From UBA685 sp049890215 (GTDB lineage Bacteria; Pseudomonadota; Alphaproteobacteria; Puniceispirillales; Puniceispirillaceae), in assembly GCA_049890215.1 (NCBI GenBank), contig JBMHBX010000012.1:1-64000 (forward strand): a DNA stretch of 64,000 nt, written 5' to 3'. A model generated the notes under the pieces. That model worked only from the letters and a program-made list of their open reading frames with translations, ran no database searches and had not been told where the DNA came from. Both the position numbers and the translations under genes were made by a program. Position 1 is the first letter of the stretch. Every line of letters begins with the position of its first letter. This document shows positions 16,276 through 26,996 of the stretch, piece by piece.

Positions 16276-17541
16276 ATGACGATAACTGACCTTGATGCCT
16301 ATATTACTGAGATGGCTGATAATGCCCGTCTGGCACAAGCTATATTAGGTGGCTCAGATGAAGCACAGCGCAATCAGGCATTGCGCCTGTCAGCTGCGCT
16401 TATCAAAGAGCGGGCTGAGGCCATTCTGGCTGCAAATGCCAAAGATGTCGAAAAGGCCATTCAAAACGGATTAAGCCCTGCCATGATTGACAGGCTGACA
16501 CTTGATGATAAGCGTCTTGATGCGATGGCAACGGGCCTTTTATCTATTGCAGATTTGCCTGATCCTGTGGGCGCAACACTGGCAAAATGGCAGGTGCCAA
16601 GCGGCCTTGAGATCGCCCGCATTGCCACGGCGCTTGGGGTGATTGGTATTATTTATGAATCACGCCCGAATGTGACGATTGACGCGGCCGGGCTTTGTAT
16701 CAAATCAGGCAATGCTGCGATTTTGCGTGGTGGCAGTGATTCTGCCAATAGCGCGGCTTTATTGGGCATGGCGATGAGAGATGGTCTTGCCGGTGCCGGC
16801 TTGCCCCAAGATGGCGTTCAGCTTGTTGCGACCACTGACAGAAGCGCGGTCGGGCATATGCTAACCGCTGTCGGTAAGATTGATGTGATTGTGCCAAGAG
16901 GCGGAAAATCACTGGTGGAGCGTGTCCAGAATGAGGCACGTGTGCCTGTATTTGCCCATTTAGAGGGGATCTGCCACAGCTATATTGCCACCGGCGCTGA
17001 TAAACAGGCCGCGCTTGATATTATTTTGAATGCCAAAATGCGCCGTACCGGCATTTGCGGGGCAACAGAAACCGTTCTGATAGATAAAGCAATAGCCTCA
17101 GATATCCTGCCAGATCTTGTGAGCGCTTTGCAGTCAGCCGGATGTGAAGTGCGCGGCTGTAAGCAAAGCCTCTCATTATGCCCTGATATGGTGCCTGCAA
17201 ACCATGATGACTGGTCAACCGAATATCTGGATGCGATCCTGTCTGTCAAAATTGTCTCAGATATCACAGAGGCGATAGCGCATATCAAACAGTTTAGCTC
17301 TGGTCATACAGAAGCCATCATTACAAAAGATCAGGATGCTATCTCTTTATTTGTAAGCGCGATTGATTCTGCCATCATCATGATCAACGCCTCTACACAA
17401 TTTGCAGATGGCGGCGAATTTGGTATGGGCGCTGAGATCGGCATTGCAACAGGCAAATTACATGCAAGAGGCCCGGTCGGCGCAGCCCAATTAACCAGTT
17501 TCAAATATGTGGTAACAGGCAATGGCCATACGCGCCCCTAA
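16276..17541 (+). CDS. proA: gamma-glutamyl phosphate reductase
   Basis: Second step of proline synthesis: NADPH reduction of glutamyl phosphate to the semialdehyde. The product has about 421 residues of the aldehyde-dehydrogenase superfamily. YESRPNVTIDAAGLCIKSGN is at about 130 and the catalytic Cys lies in RRTGICGATET. ATG 16276 follows AGGAAA at a good distance. A TTG at 16258 in the same frame is unlikely. The 80-base gap to proB is filled by 17-bp repeats. Its end overlaps nadD by 20 bases. Confidence 0.95.
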   Translation: MTITDLDAYITEMADNARLAQAILGGSDEAQRNQALRLSAALIKERAEAILAANAKDVEKAIQNGLSPAMIDRLTLDDKRLDAMATGLLSIADLPDPVGATLAKWQVPSGLEIARIATALGVIGIIYESRPNVTIDAAGLCIKSGNAAILRGGSDSANSAALLGMAMRDGLAGAGLPQDGVQLVATTDRSAVGHMLTAVGKIDVIVPRGGKSLVERVQNEARVPVFAHLEGICHSYIATGADKQAALDIILNAKMRRTGICGATETVLIDKAIASDILPDLVSALQSAGCEVRGCKQSLSLCPDMVPANHDDWSTEYLDAILSVKIVSDITEAIAHIKQFSSGHTEAIITKDQDAISLFVSAIDSAIIMINASTQFADGGEFGMGAEIGIATGKLHARGPVGAAQLTSFKYVVTGNGHTRP

Positions 17542-18166
17542 ATGGCCTTATCAGCGTCATAATCAGCCACGGGTATTTCACTATCGCTATCGGCGCCATA
17601 TTGGGTTATTGGGCGGGTCTTTTAACCCGGCACATGATGGTCATCTAATCTTGTCAAAAACAACCAGATTACGCACAAAATGTGATGAAATCTGGTGGCT
17701 TGTCAGTCCGCAAAATCCCTTAAAATCAGATAAGGATATGGCAGAATTCAGCCAAAGACTTGCCTATGCCCGCAAAATAGCAGCGCCTTATCCCTGGCTC
17801 AAGATACTGGATTTAGAATCGCAATCAGGCACCCGATATACCTATGATACCATACGGTTTTTAAGACAGAGATCATCAAAAGTGCGCTATAGCTGGATCA
17901 TGGGCACAGATAATCTTGTGCAATTTTCTGACTGGTATAAAGCACGAAAAATGGCACATTTACTGCCCTTTGTGGTGCTGGCACGCAAAGGCAGTTTTTA
18001 CGCTGCCATGGCCTCAAAAGGCAGATCTTATTTCCGCAGAAACAATGCCATATCAGCTCAGAAAGGCTTAACAATCATAAGAGCGTTTCATGCGCCGCAA
18101 TCAGCTACCATCTTGCGCCGGCAGGGTTTCTGGCAGCAACAAAGCCAAAGACAAGACATAAAATAG
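17522..18166 (+). CDS. nadD: nicotinate-nucleotide adenylyltransferase
   Basis: Transfers AMP from ATP to nicotinate mononucleotide in NAD synthesis. The 214-residue product has the nucleotidyl-transferase signature GGSFNPAHDGH at about residues 30-40 and a late SATILR...GFW region where ISSTxIR is usual. MGTDNLVQFSDW is well conserved. About 25 residues precede the core; ATG 17522 lies inside the proA end, which suggests coupling. The proA-nadD-rsfS-rlmH order is common. Confidence 0.92.
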   Translation: MAIRAPKWPYQRHNQPRVFHYRYRRHIGLLGGSFNPAHDGHLILSKTTRLRTKCDEIWWLVSPQNPLKSDKDMAEFSQRLAYARKIAAPYPWLKILDLESQSGTRYTYDTIRFLRQRSSKVRYSWIMGTDNLVQFSDWYKARKMAHLLPFVVLARKGSFYAAMASKGRSYFRRNNAISAQKGLTIIRAFHAPQSATILRRQGFWQQQSQRQDIK

Positions 18167-18252
18167 CAAGCAGCCTTACCCCCCATTGCCACAAGAGTGA
18201 TAGTTAGCTATATTTACCCCATCATGCTAAGCCTCATATCACAATAAGGAGA

Positions 18253-18639
18253 ATGACAATTAGCACCGTAAAAAAGCAGCCCAGTGCCGATGAGATCAAA
18301 GATCTCGTGCTGCAGTCCCTTGATGACGATAAAGGCCTGGATATCATGCATATCCCTCTTGAAGGGAAATCTTCCATTGCAGATTATCTGATTATCGCAA
18401 GCGGCTCATCCGGACGCCAGATTGCGGCAATGTGTGATCATCTGGAAGAAAAATTAAAAAAGGCAGGCGCTGAGATTTTTGGCCGTGAAGGCAAAAGCCA
18501 GGGTGACTGGATTGTCATAGACGCTCTGGATGTGGTGATTCACCTCTTCCGACCTGAGGTACGTGAATTTTATGGTCTTGAAAAAATGTGGTCTCAGGAT
18601 GCCGCAGATGAAGTGATGACCATTGGCGCTGATGCGTAA
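18253..18639 (+). CDS. rsfS: ribosomal silencing factor RsfS
   Basis: A 128-residue DUF143/RsfS protein, which binds L14 and blocks subunit joining when nutrients are scarce. Family marks are ADYLIIASGSSGRQIAAMCDHLEEKLK, GDWIVIDALDVVIHLF and REFYGLEKMW. ATG 18253 is preceded by AAGGAG. It lies between nadD and rlmH as in most Proteobacteria. Confidence 0.94.
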   Translation: MTISTVKKQPSADEIKDLVLQSLDDDKGLDIMHIPLEGKSSIADYLIIASGSSGRQIAAMCDHLEEKLKKAGAEIFGREGKSQGDWIVIDALDVVIHLFRPEVREFYGLEKMWSQDAADEVMTIGADA

Positions 18640-18669
18640 ATTGCCTAGCCTGCCGGAGTGCCTTTTGCC

Positions 18670-19140
18670 ATGTTATTGCATATTTTGGCCATTGGACGGG
18701 CAAAGAAACAGGCCGCAGAATCACGCCTGACATCTGATTATATAAGCCGTCTTCCAAAGGGAAGTCTGCTTTACGAAGCAGAATCACGCCTGCCGCAAGG
18801 TCAGGCGCGCATGCGTGATGAAAGCGACAAACTACTTCACCTTTATCACAGTAAAAAGCCAAAATCAGCACGTCTGATAGCCCTCGATCCAACAGGTCGC
18901 AATATCGCCTCACCTGATTTGGCAGAGCTGATTTCATCATGGCGTGATCAGGGAATCGGCGCTTGTTATTTTGCGATTGGCGGCGCTGATGGTCACAGTG
19001 ATGATTTGCGGGCTGAAGCTGATGAGATATTGTCATTTGGCGCTGCGACCTGGCCTCATATGCTTTTCCGCGCTATGCTGGCAGAACAGCTTTACCGGGC
19101 AGAAACCATCATTGCCAATCATCCTTATCACAAAAGCTAA
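18670..19140 (+). CDS. rlmH: 23S rRNA pseudouridine1915 N3-methyltransferase
   Basis: RlmH, a SPOUT-fold methyltransferase that modifies pseudouridine 1915 of 23S rRNA in assembled ribosomes. With ATG 18670 it has 156 residues, the family norm. It begins MLLHILAIGRAKK. The knotted SAM site is seen in FAIGGADGHSD and LSFGAATWPHMLFRAMLAEQLYRA. The start follows a CGGAG site; a GTG at 18658 is an alternative. Confidence 0.94.
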   Translation: MLLHILAIGRAKKQAAESRLTSDYISRLPKGSLLYEAESRLPQGQARMRDESDKLLHLYHSKKPKSARLIALDPTGRNIASPDLAELISSWRDQGIGACYFAIGGADGHSDDLRAEADEILSFGAATWPHMLFRAMLAEQLYRAETIIANHPYHKS

Positions 19141-19166
19141 TTATATCAAAAAACAGGGCTATTCAT

Positions 19167-20720
19167 ATGTCATCATCCACTCATTCATCTTCTCAAAGCG
19201 CCCCTGTTCATGGTCCTGTTGTCTTATGCATTATGGATGGGGGGGGATTGGCGCCTGCTGATGATACCAATGCCGTGACATCTGCCCACACGCCGGTGTT
19301 TGATAAAATGATGGCAGATTATCCAAATGCCACATTACAAGCCTCAGGCCCGGCGGTTGGCCTGCCAGAAGGCCAGCCAGGCAATTCAGAAGTCGGGCAT
19401 ATGAATATCGGTGCCGGACGTTGTGTCTTACAAGATTTGCCTCGCATTCACCAGATGATAGCTGATCATCAATTGGAATCACTGCCCCAGTTGCGCGATT
19501 TCATCACCAATTTGCAAAAAACAGGCGGGCGTGTCCATCTGATTGGCTTATTCTCTGACGGGGGCGTTCATGCGCATTTGGACCATAGTCTGGCACTTGC
19601 GAAGATTTTCTCATCACATAATATCGAAGTGCTGCTGCACATTATCACAGATGGCAGAGACACACTTCCCAAAGTCGCTCATGCCCAGTGGCAGGCATTT
19701 GCCCAAGCGCACTCTTATGTCAAAGTAGCCACTCTCACAGGGCGTTATTTCGCGATGGACAGAGATAATCGCCATGAACGCACCGCATGTGCCTTTGATG
19801 CGATGGCAACTGGTAAGGCTGATTTTACCGCCCCGGATGTCACATCCGCAATCGACCTTGCCTATGACAGAGGTGAGAGCGATGAATTTATCTCTGCTAC
19901 GATTATAGATGGCTATACAGGTTTTGCCTCAGGTGATGGGGTCATGATGACAAATTTTCGTGTTGATAGAGCGCGCCAAATACTGTCCGCATTCTTATCA
20001 CCTGATGGTATTAACAGGCCTCACTCTGCCATGCCTGACATGATAAGTTACCTGACCATGACACCTGTTTTCTCTCAGGGACCAAAATTACCCTTTCTGA
20101 TAGGCCCGCAGGATTTATCAGACGGGCTTGGCGCGGTTGTCGCACAGGCAGGGCTTCGTCAGTTACGTCTGGCAGAAACAGAAAAATATCCTCATGTGAC
20201 CTATTTTTTCAATGGCGGTGATGAGGCACCTTTTTCTGATGAAGAGCGCAAGGTGATCCCGTCACCAAAAGTGGCCACCTATGATAAAGCCCCGCAAATG
20301 AGCGCTGACGGCGTCTTACAAACAGCTCTTGCCTCTGTTTCTAACAAGTCTCATGACCTGGTGATCATCAATTTTGCCAATCCGGATATGGTGGGTCATA
20401 CAGGTGATGTTGCGGCGGCAAGACAAGCGGTTGAGGAAGTTGATCGCTGTGTCGGCGCCCTTATCGATGCTGTTCACCAAGCCAATGGGGCGATGATCGT
20501 CACCGCAGATCATGGCAATTGTGAGGTGATGTGGGATTTCAAGGCACAAAGCCCTCATACCGCCCATACAACTAATTTAGTACCTGCCATTTTGGTATCA
20601 CAAACCTCTTTTGGTATAACAGATGGGTGTCTTGCTGATCTTGCCCCTAGCTTACTTGGCCTGCTTGGCTTATCTCAACCAAAAGCCATGACAGGGAAAA
20701 GCTTGCTTACCATCAGCTAG
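19167..20720 (+). CDS. gpmI: 2,3-bisphosphoglycerate-independent phosphoglycerate mutase
   Basis: Interconverts 3- and 2-phosphoglycerate in glycolysis, with two Mn ions. The 517-residue product has normal length. The catalytic serine is in GNSEVGHMNIGAGR. Metal ligands appear in TADHGNCE and HTAHTTN. The N-terminal metal motif, usually DGWG or DGF, reads D-G-G-G here inside a run of eight G bases (19239-19246). The reading frame is intact on both sides. It starts 26 bases after rlmH. Confidence 0.94.
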   Translation: MSSSTHSSSQSAPVHGPVVLCIMDGGGLAPADDTNAVTSAHTPVFDKMMADYPNATLQASGPAVGLPEGQPGNSEVGHMNIGAGRCVLQDLPRIHQMIADHQLESLPQLRDFITNLQKTGGRVHLIGLFSDGGVHAHLDHSLALAKIFSSHNIEVLLHIITDGRDTLPKVAHAQWQAFAQAHSYVKVATLTGRYFAMDRDNRHERTACAFDAMATGKADFTAPDVTSAIDLAYDRGESDEFISATIIDGYTGFASGDGVMMTNFRVDRARQILSAFLSPDGINRPHSAMPDMISYLTMTPVFSQGPKLPFLIGPQDLSDGLGAVVAQAGLRQLRLAETEKYPHVTYFFNGGDEAPFSDEERKVIPSPKVATYDKAPQMSADGVLQTALASVSNKSHDLVIINFANPDMVGHTGDVAAARQAVEEVDRCVGALIDAVHQANGAMIVTADHGNCEVMWDFKAQSPHTAHTTNLVPAILVSQTSFGITDGCLADLAPSLLGLLGLSQPKAMTGKSLLTIS

Positions 20721-20772
20721 ACAGGCATGATAAGTCTGTAACAGGTCCCCATTTTCGCGTGAGTATGATAAC

Positions 20773-22083
20773 ATGTCTTTTTCGATGACAACTCAGCTAT
20801 TTTTGCGTGCCACCGCCGTGGTCGCCATAGCCACAATTATTGGGTTTACGCTCCCCTCGCCCCATAAGGCACAAGCACAGGATAATGAAGAGGCCTATCG
20901 TCAATTATCCTTATTTGGCGATGTCTTTGAACGTGTGCGTAACGATTATGTCGAAGAAAAAACAGATAAACAAATTATCGAAGCTGCCATTAATGGCATG
21001 CTGACCTCTTTGGACCCGCATTCAGGCTATTTGCCTGATGATAATTTTGAAGCAATGCAAGTTCAGACAAGAGGTCGTTTTGGCGGACTTGGCATTGAGG
21101 TGACCATGGAAAATGGGTTTGTCAAAGTTGTCTCGCCTATTGATGATACCCCTGCCTCTGCGGCTGGTATGCAGCCTGAAGATTTGATTATCGCCATTGA
21201 CGGTGATTCTGTACTTGGCAAAACCTTATCTGAAGCTGTGGATGTGTTGCGCGGTCCCATTGGCTCAGAAGTGACCATCACTGTCAAACGTGGCCTGCAA
21301 GAGCCTTTTGATGTCACCATCATCCGTGATGAGATTAAAATCAAATCTGTACGCCATGAGATTTATGACAATGTTGGCTATATCAGGATCACCACTTTCT
21401 CAGAACAAACCACACCCGGCCTTGTCAACGCTGTTGATAGCATTTTCAAAGAAGAGGGCGCGTCTCTGAAGGGCTTTATCCTTGATTTGCGTAATAATCC
21501 GGGCGGCTTGTTAAGCGAGGCCATTAATGTATCAGATGCCTTTTTGGAAGGCGGCGAAATTGTCTCTACCAGAGGCAGAGAAGAAAGCCAGACACAACAT
21601 GCCTATGCCCGCCCGGGTGATATTGCACGCGGCATGCCTGTGATTGTACTGATTAATTCCGGTTCAGCCTCTGCCTCAGAAATCGTAGCAGGCGCACTCA
21701 AAGATCACAAAAGAGCGATTTTGATGGGCACCAGATCTTTTGGTAAAGGGTCTGTGCAATCAATTATCCCTATGCCCGGCCATGGCGCCATACGCCTGAC
21801 CACAGCGCGTTATTACACCCCGTCAGGCGTCTCTATTCAGGCCAAAGGGGTCAGCCCTGATATTGAAGTTGAATTGGCACGGATTGAAAAATTAGATGGC
21901 GGTCGTTATCGCGAAGAAGATCTGCGCGGCGCTCTTGATTCATCCAAGGAAAGTGAGGGTGAAAATCAGGATGAGCAGGAAACAGCTGAAGAGACTGATA
22001 TCACAAAAATTGATTTTCAGCTTGCACGCGCCATTGACCTGCTTCAGGGGCTTAGCGTGTTTGGCCAGATACAGCCACAATAA
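20773..22083 (+). CDS. ctpA: carboxyl-terminal processing protease, S41 family
   Basis: A secreted serine protease of 436 residues. It has an N-terminal signal segment (AVVAIATIIGFTLP, probable cleavage after AQA near residue 36), a PDZ domain at about 95-180 (RGRFGGLGIEV, GMQPEDLIIAIDG), and an S41 core with the catalytic Ser in NSGSASASE and Lys in RSFGKGSVQ. Such proteases trim cell-wall hydrolases and tail-marked proteins in the periplasm. The acidic C-terminal part (about 395-420) is low complexity. It lies between gpmI and rppH. Confidence 0.92.
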   Translation: MSFSMTTQLFLRATAVVAIATIIGFTLPSPHKAQAQDNEEAYRQLSLFGDVFERVRNDYVEEKTDKQIIEAAINGMLTSLDPHSGYLPDDNFEAMQVQTRGRFGGLGIEVTMENGFVKVVSPIDDTPASAAGMQPEDLIIAIDGDSVLGKTLSEAVDVLRGPIGSEVTITVKRGLQEPFDVTIIRDEIKIKSVRHEIYDNVGYIRITTFSEQTTPGLVNAVDSIFKEEGASLKGFILDLRNNPGGLLSEAINVSDAFLEGGEIVSTRGREESQTQHAYARPGDIARGMPVIVLINSGSASASEIVAGALKDHKRAILMGTRSFGKGSVQSIIPMPGHGAIRLTTARYYTPSGVSIQAKGVSPDIEVELARIEKLDGGRYREEDLRGALDSSKESEGENQDEQETAEETDITKIDFQLARAIDLLQGLSVFGQIQPQ

Positions 22084-22096
22084 TGATAACAGGTGA

Positions 22097-22603
22097 ATGC
22101 CCAGCACAGACAGAAAGGCTATAACGATCGTGTTAGATTATGAAAAACGTCCCTACCGGCCTTGTGTTGGTATCTGTCTGATGAATGACGATGGCAAGAT
22201 CTTCGCCGGAAAACGCATAGATAACAGGGCAGAAGCATGGCAAATGCCGCAAGGCGGTATTGATGAGGGCGAGAGCGCCATCACTGCCTGTTTCCGCGAG
22301 ATGGCAGAGGAAATCGGCACAAACAGCGCTGAACTTGTGACTGAATATCCTGGGTGGCTCAATTATGATATTCCTGAGGCGCTTGCGAATAAATTATGGC
22401 AAGGCACCTATCGCGGCCAGACACAAAAATGGATGCTGCTTCGTTTTACAGGTCAGGATTCTGATATAAATATCAACACAGAAGAACCGGAATTTGCCTC
22501 ATGGCAATGGATGGCGCCTGAAGATCTTATCTCTCTTGCTGTGCCATTCAAAAGAGATGTTTACGAAACGCTTATGGCCTCATTCTCTGAACATTTAGGC
22601 TAA
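22097..22603 (+). CDS. rppH: RNA pyrophosphohydrolase
   Basis: A Nudix hydrolase that removes pyrophosphate from mRNA 5' ends and so starts decay. The product has 168 residues. The Nudix box runs GGIDEGE...REMAEEIG at about 52-74. RPCVGICLMN precedes it, and the later WMLLRFTGQD and FASWQWMAPEDL fit RppH. ATG 22097 has an AGGTG site; a GTG at 22130 would remove 11 residues. It faces atpC across a shared terminator. Confidence 0.92.
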   Translation: MPSTDRKAITIVLDYEKRPYRPCVGICLMNDDGKIFAGKRIDNRAEAWQMPQGGIDEGESAITACFREMAEEIGTNSAELVTEYPGWLNYDIPEALANKLWQGTYRGQTQKWMLLRFTGQDSDININTEEPEFASWQWMAPEDLISLAVPFKRDVYETLMASFSEHLG

Positions 22604-22623
22604 CGTTTTTATCCTTACATAAC

Positions 22624-22661
22624 AAAAAACCCGCCCATTTAATTAAAAAGGCGGGTTTTTT
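22624..22661. terminator. bidirectional terminator between rppH and atpC
   Basis: AAAAAACCCGCC at 22624-22635 pairs with GGCGGGTTTTTT at 22650-22661 around a 14-base A/T-rich loop. Each strand has a GC stem followed by a T run, so it can end rppH and the atp operon. Confidence 0.88.
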
Positions 22662-22681
22662 TGTATCTTATCGCTTTGTTG

Positions 22682-23041
22682 CTAGGCTGAGATAGCTTGC
22701 TCCACAGCGTTCAAAAAGGCGGCATCTGCCTCTGATGCTTCTTTGGCACGCGCCTGCAATTCAGCGGCAGTGACTTTATTCAAATCTTCTGCGCGCTGTG
22801 CCAGAATGACGACCTTTTCACCAGTCACATCTGCCAGACCGCCATCGATCATATAGCTTGACGTGATTTGCCCGTTTTCATAGACATCAACGCGCCCCAT
22901 TTGCAAATTTGCAATCACAGGCGCATGACGCGCTAGCACACCAAACTGACCTTCTGACCCTGGCGCTGTTACCATCTCAACCGCTTGTGAGACCATCACT
23001 CTGGCCGGGGTAACCAGTTCAAATTGTGTCGTTTCAGCCAT
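22682..23041 (-). CDS. atpC: F1 ATP synthase epsilon subunit
   Basis: Epsilon subunit of the F1 sector, part of the rotor stalk and a brake on ATP hydrolysis. The product has about 119 residues. The N-terminal beta-barrel is visible (FELVTPARVMVS, GSEGQFGVLARHAPVIA) with a shorter C-terminal helical part (AEDLNKVTAAELQARA). The start ATG 23041 (MAETTQF) is preferred; an in-frame ATG 23047 is two codons upstream. It is the last gene of atpHAGDC. Confidence 0.94.
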   Translation of the reverse strand: MAETTQFELVTPARVMVSQAVEMVTAPGSEGQFGVLARHAPVIANLQMGRVDVYENGQITSSYMIDGGLADVTGEKVVILAQRAEDLNKVTAAELQARAKEASEADAAFLNAVEQAISA

Positions 23042-23076
23042 AGCCAAACACTCCTCTTAACAGATAGCTATCCCTC

Positions 23077-24498
<1,422 letters not shown>

Positions 24499-24539
24499 GG
24501 GTTTCTTACTCCGGGCTTCTTTTCAAAATTAACGTTTCG

Positions 24540-25418
24540 TTACAGAGCTTCAGCACCAGAAATGATTTCAATCAATTCCTTGGTGATGTTTGCCTGACGG
24601 GTTCTGTTATAAACAAGGGTAAGGCGGTCGATCATATCACCCGCATTACGAGTTGCGTTATCCATCGCTGTCATTCTGGCAGCCAATTCTGAGGCTGATG
24701 ATTCCAATAATGCGCTGAAAAGCTGTGTTGCCACATTACGCGGCAATAAAGCATTCAGGATTTCTTCTTCATCCGGCTCATACTCATAAGAGGCTTGCAA
24801 TCCTGTTGTCTCAGCCTGTTCAACCTCACCAACCTCAGCCGGGATAAGTGAGCTGTGTGTCACATCTTGTTTGATCACATTCACAAACTTATTGAACAAC
24901 ATGGATACAGAATCAAAGGTACCTGCCTCAAAGCCTTCGATGATTTTTGAGGCAATTTCCTCAGCGTCACCAAAGACAGCCTTGCCTTGAATACCTTCAA
25001 TGCGGGCATAGGTCCTATCAGCGATTTCATCACCAAGCGCGTCTGCCGATTTACGGCCGACCACATAGACCATCACATTCTGGCCATCTGCCTGCTTCTC
25101 AGCCATGATTTTGCGGGCCGCTCTTGTGATAAAGGCATTAAAGCCACCACAAAGACCCTTATCAGCAGAGATAATCACAAGCAGATGTGTTTTCACCTCA
25201 TTGCGCCCGACCAGTAATTCCGGCGCAGATGACGCATCAGCCTTTGCTGCCAAAGACGCAATCACATCATTCATTCTGTTTGAATAAGGACGTGAGGCCT
25301 GTGCGACTTCTTCAGCGCGCCGCAGCTTTGCAGCCGCAACAAGCTTCATCGCAGATGTGATTTTCTGCGTGGATTTGACGCTATCAATACGCGTCTTTAG
25401 ATCCTTCAAATTTGGCAT
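24540..25418 (-). CDS. atpG: F1 ATP synthase gamma subunit
   Basis: Central rotor shaft of F1. The 292-residue product begins MPNLKDLKTRIDSVKSTQKIT, with the long N-terminal helix and KLVAAAKLRRAE. The C-terminal helix ends ARMTAMDNATRNAGDMIDRL...NRTRQANITKELIEI, the family signature. It follows atpA by 42 bases in the standard operon order. Confidence 0.97.
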   Translation of the reverse strand: MPNLKDLKTRIDSVKSTQKITSAMKLVAAAKLRRAEEVAQASRPYSNRMNDVIASLAAKADASSAPELLVGRNEVKTHLLVIISADKGLCGGFNAFITRAARKIMAEKQADGQNVMVYVVGRKSADALGDEIADRTYARIEGIQGKAVFGDAEEIASKIIEGFEAGTFDSVSMLFNKFVNVIKQDVTHSSLIPAEVGEVEQAETTGLQASYEYEPDEEEILNALLPRNVATQLFSALLESSASELAARMTAMDNATRNAGDMIDRLTLVYNRTRQANITKELIEIISGAEAL

Positions 25419-25460
25419 CGAGTTGTCTCCAGCCCTATCTGATAGCTACGGTTATGAGAC

Positions 25461-26996
25461 TTACGCAAAAGACTTTGCGAAAGTCTCAATCTCAGCACGC
25501 AATTTCGCATCTGTCTCATCAGAGATTTTCTGCTCTTCACGAATGGTCTTCAGGATATCCTTGCCTGCGCTATGGATATGCTCCATCAACCCTGCTTCGA
25601 AACGGCCCACATCTGATACAGGATACGCATCAAGATAGCCCTTCACACCTGCAAAGATGACCACAACCTGCTCTTCCACTGTCAAAGGTGAATATTGTGG
25701 CTGCTTCAGCAATTCAGTCAAACGAGACCCGCGCTCAAGCAACTGACGTGTTGAGGCATCCATATCTGAGGCAAATTGCGCAAAAGCGGCCATTTCACGA
25801 TATTGTGCCAGTTCAAGCTTGATTGAGCCTGCCACTTGTTTCATGGCCTTAATCTGCGCTGCAGAGCCCACACGAGACACTGACAAGCCCACATTCACAG
25901 CAGGACGAATACCTTTGTAGAATAGCTCAGTTTCTAAGAAGATCTGACCATCTGTGATTGAAATCACATTTGTTGGGATATAGGCTGACAAGTCACCTGC
26001 CTGCGTTTCAATCACAGGTAAAGCTGTTAGTGAGCCAGAGCCGTTGTCAGCGTTTAGTTTCGCTGCGCGCTCAAGAAGGCGTGAATGCAAGAAGAACACG
26101 TCACCAGGATAAGCTTCACGACCTGGCGGGCGGCGAAGCAATAGTGACATCTGACGATAAGCCACAGCCTGTTTTGACAAATCATCATAAACAACAAGCG
26201 CATGCATGCCATTATCACGGAAATATTCACCCATCGCAGCCGCTGTAAATGGTGCCAGGAACTGCATTGGTGCCGGATCAGACGCTGTGGCAGCCACAAC
26301 GATTGAATATTCCATCGCACCATTTTCTTCTAATGTGCGAACAATTTGTGCCACAGTTGAGCGCTTTTGGCCAACCGCCACAAAAATACAGAAAAGCTTT
26401 TTCGAATCATCATCGCCTGCCGCATCATTTGTGGCTTTCTGATTGATGAATGTGTCAATCGCAATCGCTGTCTTACCTGTTTGACGGTCACCAATGATCA
26501 ATTCACGCTGACCACGACCAACAGGGATAAGGCTGTCAATCGCCTTCAGGCCTGTTTGCATTGGCTCATGCACTGACTGGCGCGGCATAATGCCAGGCGC
26601 TTTGACCTCAACACGAGTTCTGTTGACATCTTCCAAAGGCCCTTTGCCGTCAATTGGGTTGCCAAGAGCGTCTACCACGCGGCCAAGCAAGCCTTTGCCG
26701 ACAGGTGTATCCACAATCGAAGCTGTCCGGCGGACCACATCACCTTCTCTGATGCCGCGGTCATCGCCAAAGATAACGATACCCACATTGTCAGATTCTA
26801 GGTTTAGTGCCATCCCTTTGATGCCACCGTCAAATTCGACCATCTCACCGGCCTGAACATTATCAAGGCCATAGACACGCGCGATACCGTCTCCAACAGA
26901 CAGTACACGGCCTACCTCTGCTACTTCGGCTTCAGAACCAAAGTTAGCAATTTGATCTTTTAAAATCGCAGAAATCTCAGCTGCACGGATATCCAT
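25461..26996 (-). CDS. atpA: F1 ATP synthase alpha subunit
   Basis: Non-catalytic nucleotide-binding subunit of F1, 511 residues. The P-loop is GDRQTGKTA at about 170-178, and the alpha/beta signature PAVNVGLSVSRVGS is near 365. The ATG at 26996 uses the A of the atpH TGA stop (TGATG), a sign of coupling. A GTG one codon upstream is in frame but less likely. Confidence 0.98.
   Translation of the reverse strand: MDIRAAEISAILKDQIANFGSEAEVAEVGRVLSVGDGIARVYGLDNVQAGEMVEFDGGIKGMALNLESDNVGIVIFGDDRGIREGDVVRRTASIVDTPVGKGLLGRVVDALGNPIDGKGPLEDVNRTRVEVKAPGIMPRQSVHEPMQTGLKAIDSLIPVGRGQRELIIGDRQTGKTAIAIDTFINQKATNDAAGDDDSKKLFCIFVAVGQKRSTVAQIVRTLEENGAMEYSIVVAATASDPAPMQFLAPFTAAAMGEYFRDNGMHALVVYDDLSKQAVAYRQMSLLLRRPPGREAYPGDVFFLHSRLLERAAKLNADNGSGSLTALPVIETQAGDLSAYIPTNVISITDGQIFLETELFYKGIRPAVNVGLSVSRVGSAAQIKAMKQVAGSIKLELAQYREMAAFAQFASDMDASTRQLLERGSRLTELLKQPQYSPLTVEEQVVVIFAGVKGYLDAYPVSDVGRFEAGLMEHIHSAGKDILKTIREEQKISDETDAKLRAEIETFAKSFA

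Noticed and set aside
18515..19036. Open frame of 173 codons on the - strand
   Set aside because: Antisense to rsfS and rlmH, both of which are clearly real.
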